From the NCBI GenBank assembly GCA_020881915.1, contig JAJFPB010000001.1, forward strand, positions 3,844,001 to 3,908,000: a stretch of 64,000 nt of DNA, read 5' to 3'. The stretch is from Paramyrothecium sp. XJ0827 (taxonomy: Eukaryota; Ascomycota; Sordariomycetes; Hypocreales; Stachybotryaceae). Positions 61,173-64,000 of this stretch are shown piece after piece. A program made the position numbers and the translations under genes. The notes under the pieces were generated by a model that had not been told where the DNA came from, ran no database searches, and saw only the letters and a program-made list of their open reading frames with translations. Each line of letters starts with the position of its first letter. The stretch's first letter is position 1.

Positions 61173-62148
61173 GGGCCCGTAGAGCAAGTGCTCGAGGTTC
61201 AGCTCATATGGACCGGCGGTGATGATCTTACAGATACTTCCGAGCCGTTGACTGTGAGGTTCTACATGGTTGGGATGCATGCGCGTTTGCTTTCTACAGC
61301 TAACCCTTCGTCCTGCTGAAAGACCTACACGAAGCGACGGCTATGACGTCGTAAAGGCAAGTCTGAGTCGAGTAGCCATTTATTTATTGGGGGCCTTAAT
61401 ATGGATGAAGAGGTGCCAGCAGCGTTAGCCGTTACAGAGTCAGTATACGGATGACCTCCGTCACCGCCCGCAACTGTAGATGACAGAAGCTTCTTCACGA
61501 ATTGACAATGTCCAAACAAAAAAGGGCTCCGCAATACATTTTCGTGCCATTGGCACGACTGCCTGCCATCGAAATGTGACACTTTCTCTCCTCGAGAGAT
61601 CCTTGTACGGGAGCTGTGATAAGTCTTTTAGCTCCAAGTCGCGACTGATAAGGTTGGACAGCCTAGTAAGGGTCGGCAATCTGCGACGGACTTGCGGATA
61701 GCCAGCCAATCCCTGCTGCGCATCACCGCAACCTAAGTTAGCCGAAACAAAACTGCCGTTTTAGTAGGTCAATGTGAAGTCGGAGACTACGGGATAGCTT
61801 GTTAGAGAATCAGGCACCCCGGCGAAATCTGCTACGAACGACTAGGAAACGGAACGTCTTCACGGGCCACCACAAAGAATTAATGTCCAGCTGGGCCATC
61901 CCTCGGGCTTGTAGGATGCGTGCCCTCCTCCCTTCTTCTAACCAGCAGTTGCTGTCGAGGTCAACTTGCTCCAAGGAGCCGTCTTTCTTGAACCGAGCAT
62001 GGCCCGTTGCGACCGGTGTCTGGGGCAGTAAATGAAAAAGAAGAAGAAGAACGATTTCGAACCGACATAGAGAGCGACGTCCAGGGCGAATTGCCTAACC
62101 CCAAGACCGACACATTTACAGACGAGGAGCCGAAGCCCACCTTGCAAG
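61173..62148. other. spacer, no gene seen
   Basis: Contains the 3' UTR of the ASNSD1-like gene and promoter of the next gene. A purine-rich stretch (AAAAAGAAGAAGAAG) lies at about 62035-62050. No supported coding frame. Confidence 0.5.
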
Positions 62149-62980
62149 ATGGCGCGCAAGAGCCCGCCACCGCCGCTGAACCTCAGTCTGGACACCCGTT
62201 CAAAACGATTGCCGCAAATAGCCAGGGATCAGCCGATGGACATTGAGAGCAAGCCATTGATTTTGTTGGCCAGCAGCGTCAGCTCGGTGCCCGGACAAAC
62301 GTGTGCCCTGTGGAGGACCCTGCGAGTGGCGTGCGGCTTCGTGCACATGCTCCTGAGCACGGCTCTGCTGCTAGTGGTGGTGCTTTTCCTCCATATGCCT
62401 GGTGGGCTCCGAACAGTCCAAGGGTGAGCGCGACTTACGTCCTCGATGCCGAAATCCGTTGGCACTAACACAATTTCCATAGGCCAGGCGCGGTCGCTCT
62501 ACTTGTGTCTCTGTCGCTGGACATCATCTTGAGCCTCCTATTAATTGGGCTGATAGAGCAGATATGGAGGAACTGCGTGCTATGCATGCGGCTGATGATC
62601 ACCTGCGGGTACATGGCTTTGCTGATAGCCAGCGTCCTGCGAGGTGTCTTTCCCGACGGCTGGCACTTCTGGGGCCTGGGGCCTCGAGCGAGCAACACCG
62701 TGGCCCTCGTCTTCCTGGGCTGCATCATGTAAGTCAAGAGGCGGTTTCCGGGCAACTACCGTACCGCAATGCTAACGCGTCGCTGAACAGGTTATTCAAC
62801 ATTGCGCAAGCAATCATCGAGCTGCAGTCCCTGGCGTCCTTCGCCCGGCAACAGGTGGAGAGGCTGGGTGAGGGATGCCGCAGGGGAGAGTTGGTGGCCA
62901 CGAGCTCGAGTGCTGGAACGGGAAGCACGGGAACAATGGACACGGGCCGGGGCCAGGAGACTGTCCTGTCCCGGCTGTAA
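62149..62980 (+). CDS. four-span membrane protein, unknown
   Basis: Three exons, join(62149..62423,62483..62728,62791..62980), 711 nt, 236 aa. Introns are 59 and 62 bp with CACTAAC and GCTAAC/CTGAAC branch-like sites. Splicing links LRTVQG to PGAVALLVSLSLDIILSL and FLGCIM to LFNIAQAIIELQ. Four hydrophobic stretches are visible: VACGFVHMLLSTALLLVVVL, ALLVSLSLDIILSLLLIGLI, MRLMITCGYMALLIASVLRG and NTVALVFLGCIMLFNIAQAI. The tail is short, hydrophilic and Gly/Ser/Thr-rich. The pattern resembles small tetraspanning proteins of fungi but no family motif is recognised. The start may instead be the in-frame Met at about 62236 (MDIESKPLIL). Confidence 0.75.
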
Positions 62981-64000
62981 TGCCGTCATGAAATAGATTC
63001 AGCGATAATTTGCTACACTTTAGGCTAGGAGGAGTTCACAGGCCCCCATTAGTGGGAATTGAGATTTACGCATTGCCACTACTGGATTGTGGGATGGAGC
63101 TTTTCACCTAATGTTACCCAGATAATGATTTATCGGACCATGAAATGGCTTCTGGTTTTGAAGAGAACGTGAAAACTACAGTGGTGAGATGGATTGAGTC
63201 TGCAAGCCGGCGAAGCAGGGTGAGTTGGATGATATCCACAAGTGCATTTTCAGAGCACGATGCGAGGAATGCTGGAGGGCCAGAACGTCGGTTCATGGAC
63301 ACACAACAACAATTGATGAGGGAAACGGAAGGCTGCAGTGAAGGTCCGGCCCGTAAGAAGACGTAGAGGACATGGCTTACGGGTTCTCGGCAGTCCGAGA
63401 GGCATCAATCACCAAGCTAGCCCGTCTATTGCATCTGATTTCCAAAATAAGGTCAGATAGTACATGGCGACCCTTTTGTCCGAGGTGTCACCCCCCACGG
63501 ATGCAAAATCAGTCGTTTATTCTTCTGCGAGCGGCCCAAAACCTCCGCACGGGGACCAAGGCAGATTTGGGACCAGCATGGGAGATAGGACGGTAGGGTA
63601 GCCTGGGTTTACGTTGCAGGTAGGCAGGCTCGCTGTGACCGTCCGCCCGGACGCTCCATCGGCGTCGGGGGGCAAGTAATGGCTTCGCTGGCCACCGCAC
63701 CGTACCCCGGTTAGAGCGAGGCGAGGCACAGCCTTTTGCTTCCCCAGATCGGCCGAGACGACGACAAGGCCAGGAGCCGGTGGTTTCGAAACAAAGAGCC
63801 TGCTCGTATTGTCGCCCTTCTCCCAGAGGGCAGCGGGCAAAGGGCTTAGCGTTCATGCTCGCCGAGGCCACATCGAGACTAGGCGAGCGGTAGGCGCAGC
63901 GGTAGGCGCCATGGGCGAACCTGAAACGTCGCCGTGCCCTTGAGGCCTCGCTCAATCGGGAGCCTAGAAGGCCCCGAGGGCTTCCAAAAGGGGCAATCCC
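62981..64000. other. right edge, no supported gene
   Basis: The last 400 bases are GC-rich and contain a long minus-strand frame (63509-63955) rich in Arg, Pro and Ser with no domain, overlapping another open frame. A perfect tandem 12-mer (AGCGGTAGGCGC) lies at 63886-63909. A repeat or an rDNA-like or mobile-element edge is possible but not shown. Confidence 0.4.

Overview
The window is nuclear DNA of a filamentous ascomycete, most likely a Sordariomycete and possibly Hypocreales; the genus cannot be set from the sequence alone. The protein genes are split by short introns, mostly 49-90 bp, with GTAAGT/GTGAGT donors, CTAAC/CTGAC-like branch sites and YAG/AAG acceptors. The gene set (Med16, Vps10, Atg10, U2B'', Arc40, PMT4, GH47 mannosidase, ASNSD1-like) is fungal core biology. 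Intergenic spacers are long (0.5-5 kb). No prophage, CRISPR or intact transposon is visible.

Layout. 2.7-6.0 kb (-): Ser/Pro-rich coiled-coil protein. 9.6-12.9 kb (-): Mediator subunit 16 in seven exons. 12.9-17.8 kb: no supportable gene. 17.8-21.2 kb (+): acidic, mucin-like conserved protein split by a 1.2-kb intron. 23.6-28.1 kb (-): Vps10 sorting receptor. 30.5-32.3 kb (+): NTF2-like protein with a repeat-rich tail. 33.0-35.0 kb (-): amino-acid permease. 36.4-38.7 kb (-): ER-type alpha-1,2-mannosidase. 39.5-43.6 kb: a compact housekeeping block of Atg10 (+), U2B'' (-), Arc40/ARPC1 (+) and a mitochondrial RidA/Mmf1 protein (-). 44.4-44.6 kb: two intron-containing tRNA-Thr(CGT) genes. 46.0-48.4 kb (+): protein O-mannosyltransferase of the PMT4 type. 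49.4-50.4 kb (+): a broken Fic-domain gene. 53.7-56.0 kb (+): C2H2 transcription factor. 56.9-57.1 kb (+): tiny membrane protein. 57.7-58.0 kb (-): two tRNA-Glu(CTC) genes. 58.0-58.6 kb (-): a broken SGNH/GDSL hydrolase gene. 59.4-61.2 kb (+): asparagine-synthetase-domain protein (ASNSD1-like). 62.1-63.0 kb (+): orphan multi-pass membrane protein.

Several genes serve the secretory and vacuolar system (Vps10, GH47 mannosidase, PMT4, Atg10), but spacing and mixed strands give no sign of a co-regulated cluster. No biosynthetic gene cluster or new multi-gene system is visible. The most unusual items are the 14-nt microexon and the presequence/5'-UTR-intron ambiguity of the RidA gene, two paired tRNA duplications, two decayed genes (Fic and SGNH hydrolase), a very long intron, two frame-preserving introns in the transcription factor, and a short CCTAAGGTA/TACCTTAGG motif that recurs only in non-coding spacers. 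Exon boundaries were deduced by hand from frame continuity and splice signals; all spliced totals given are multiples of three.
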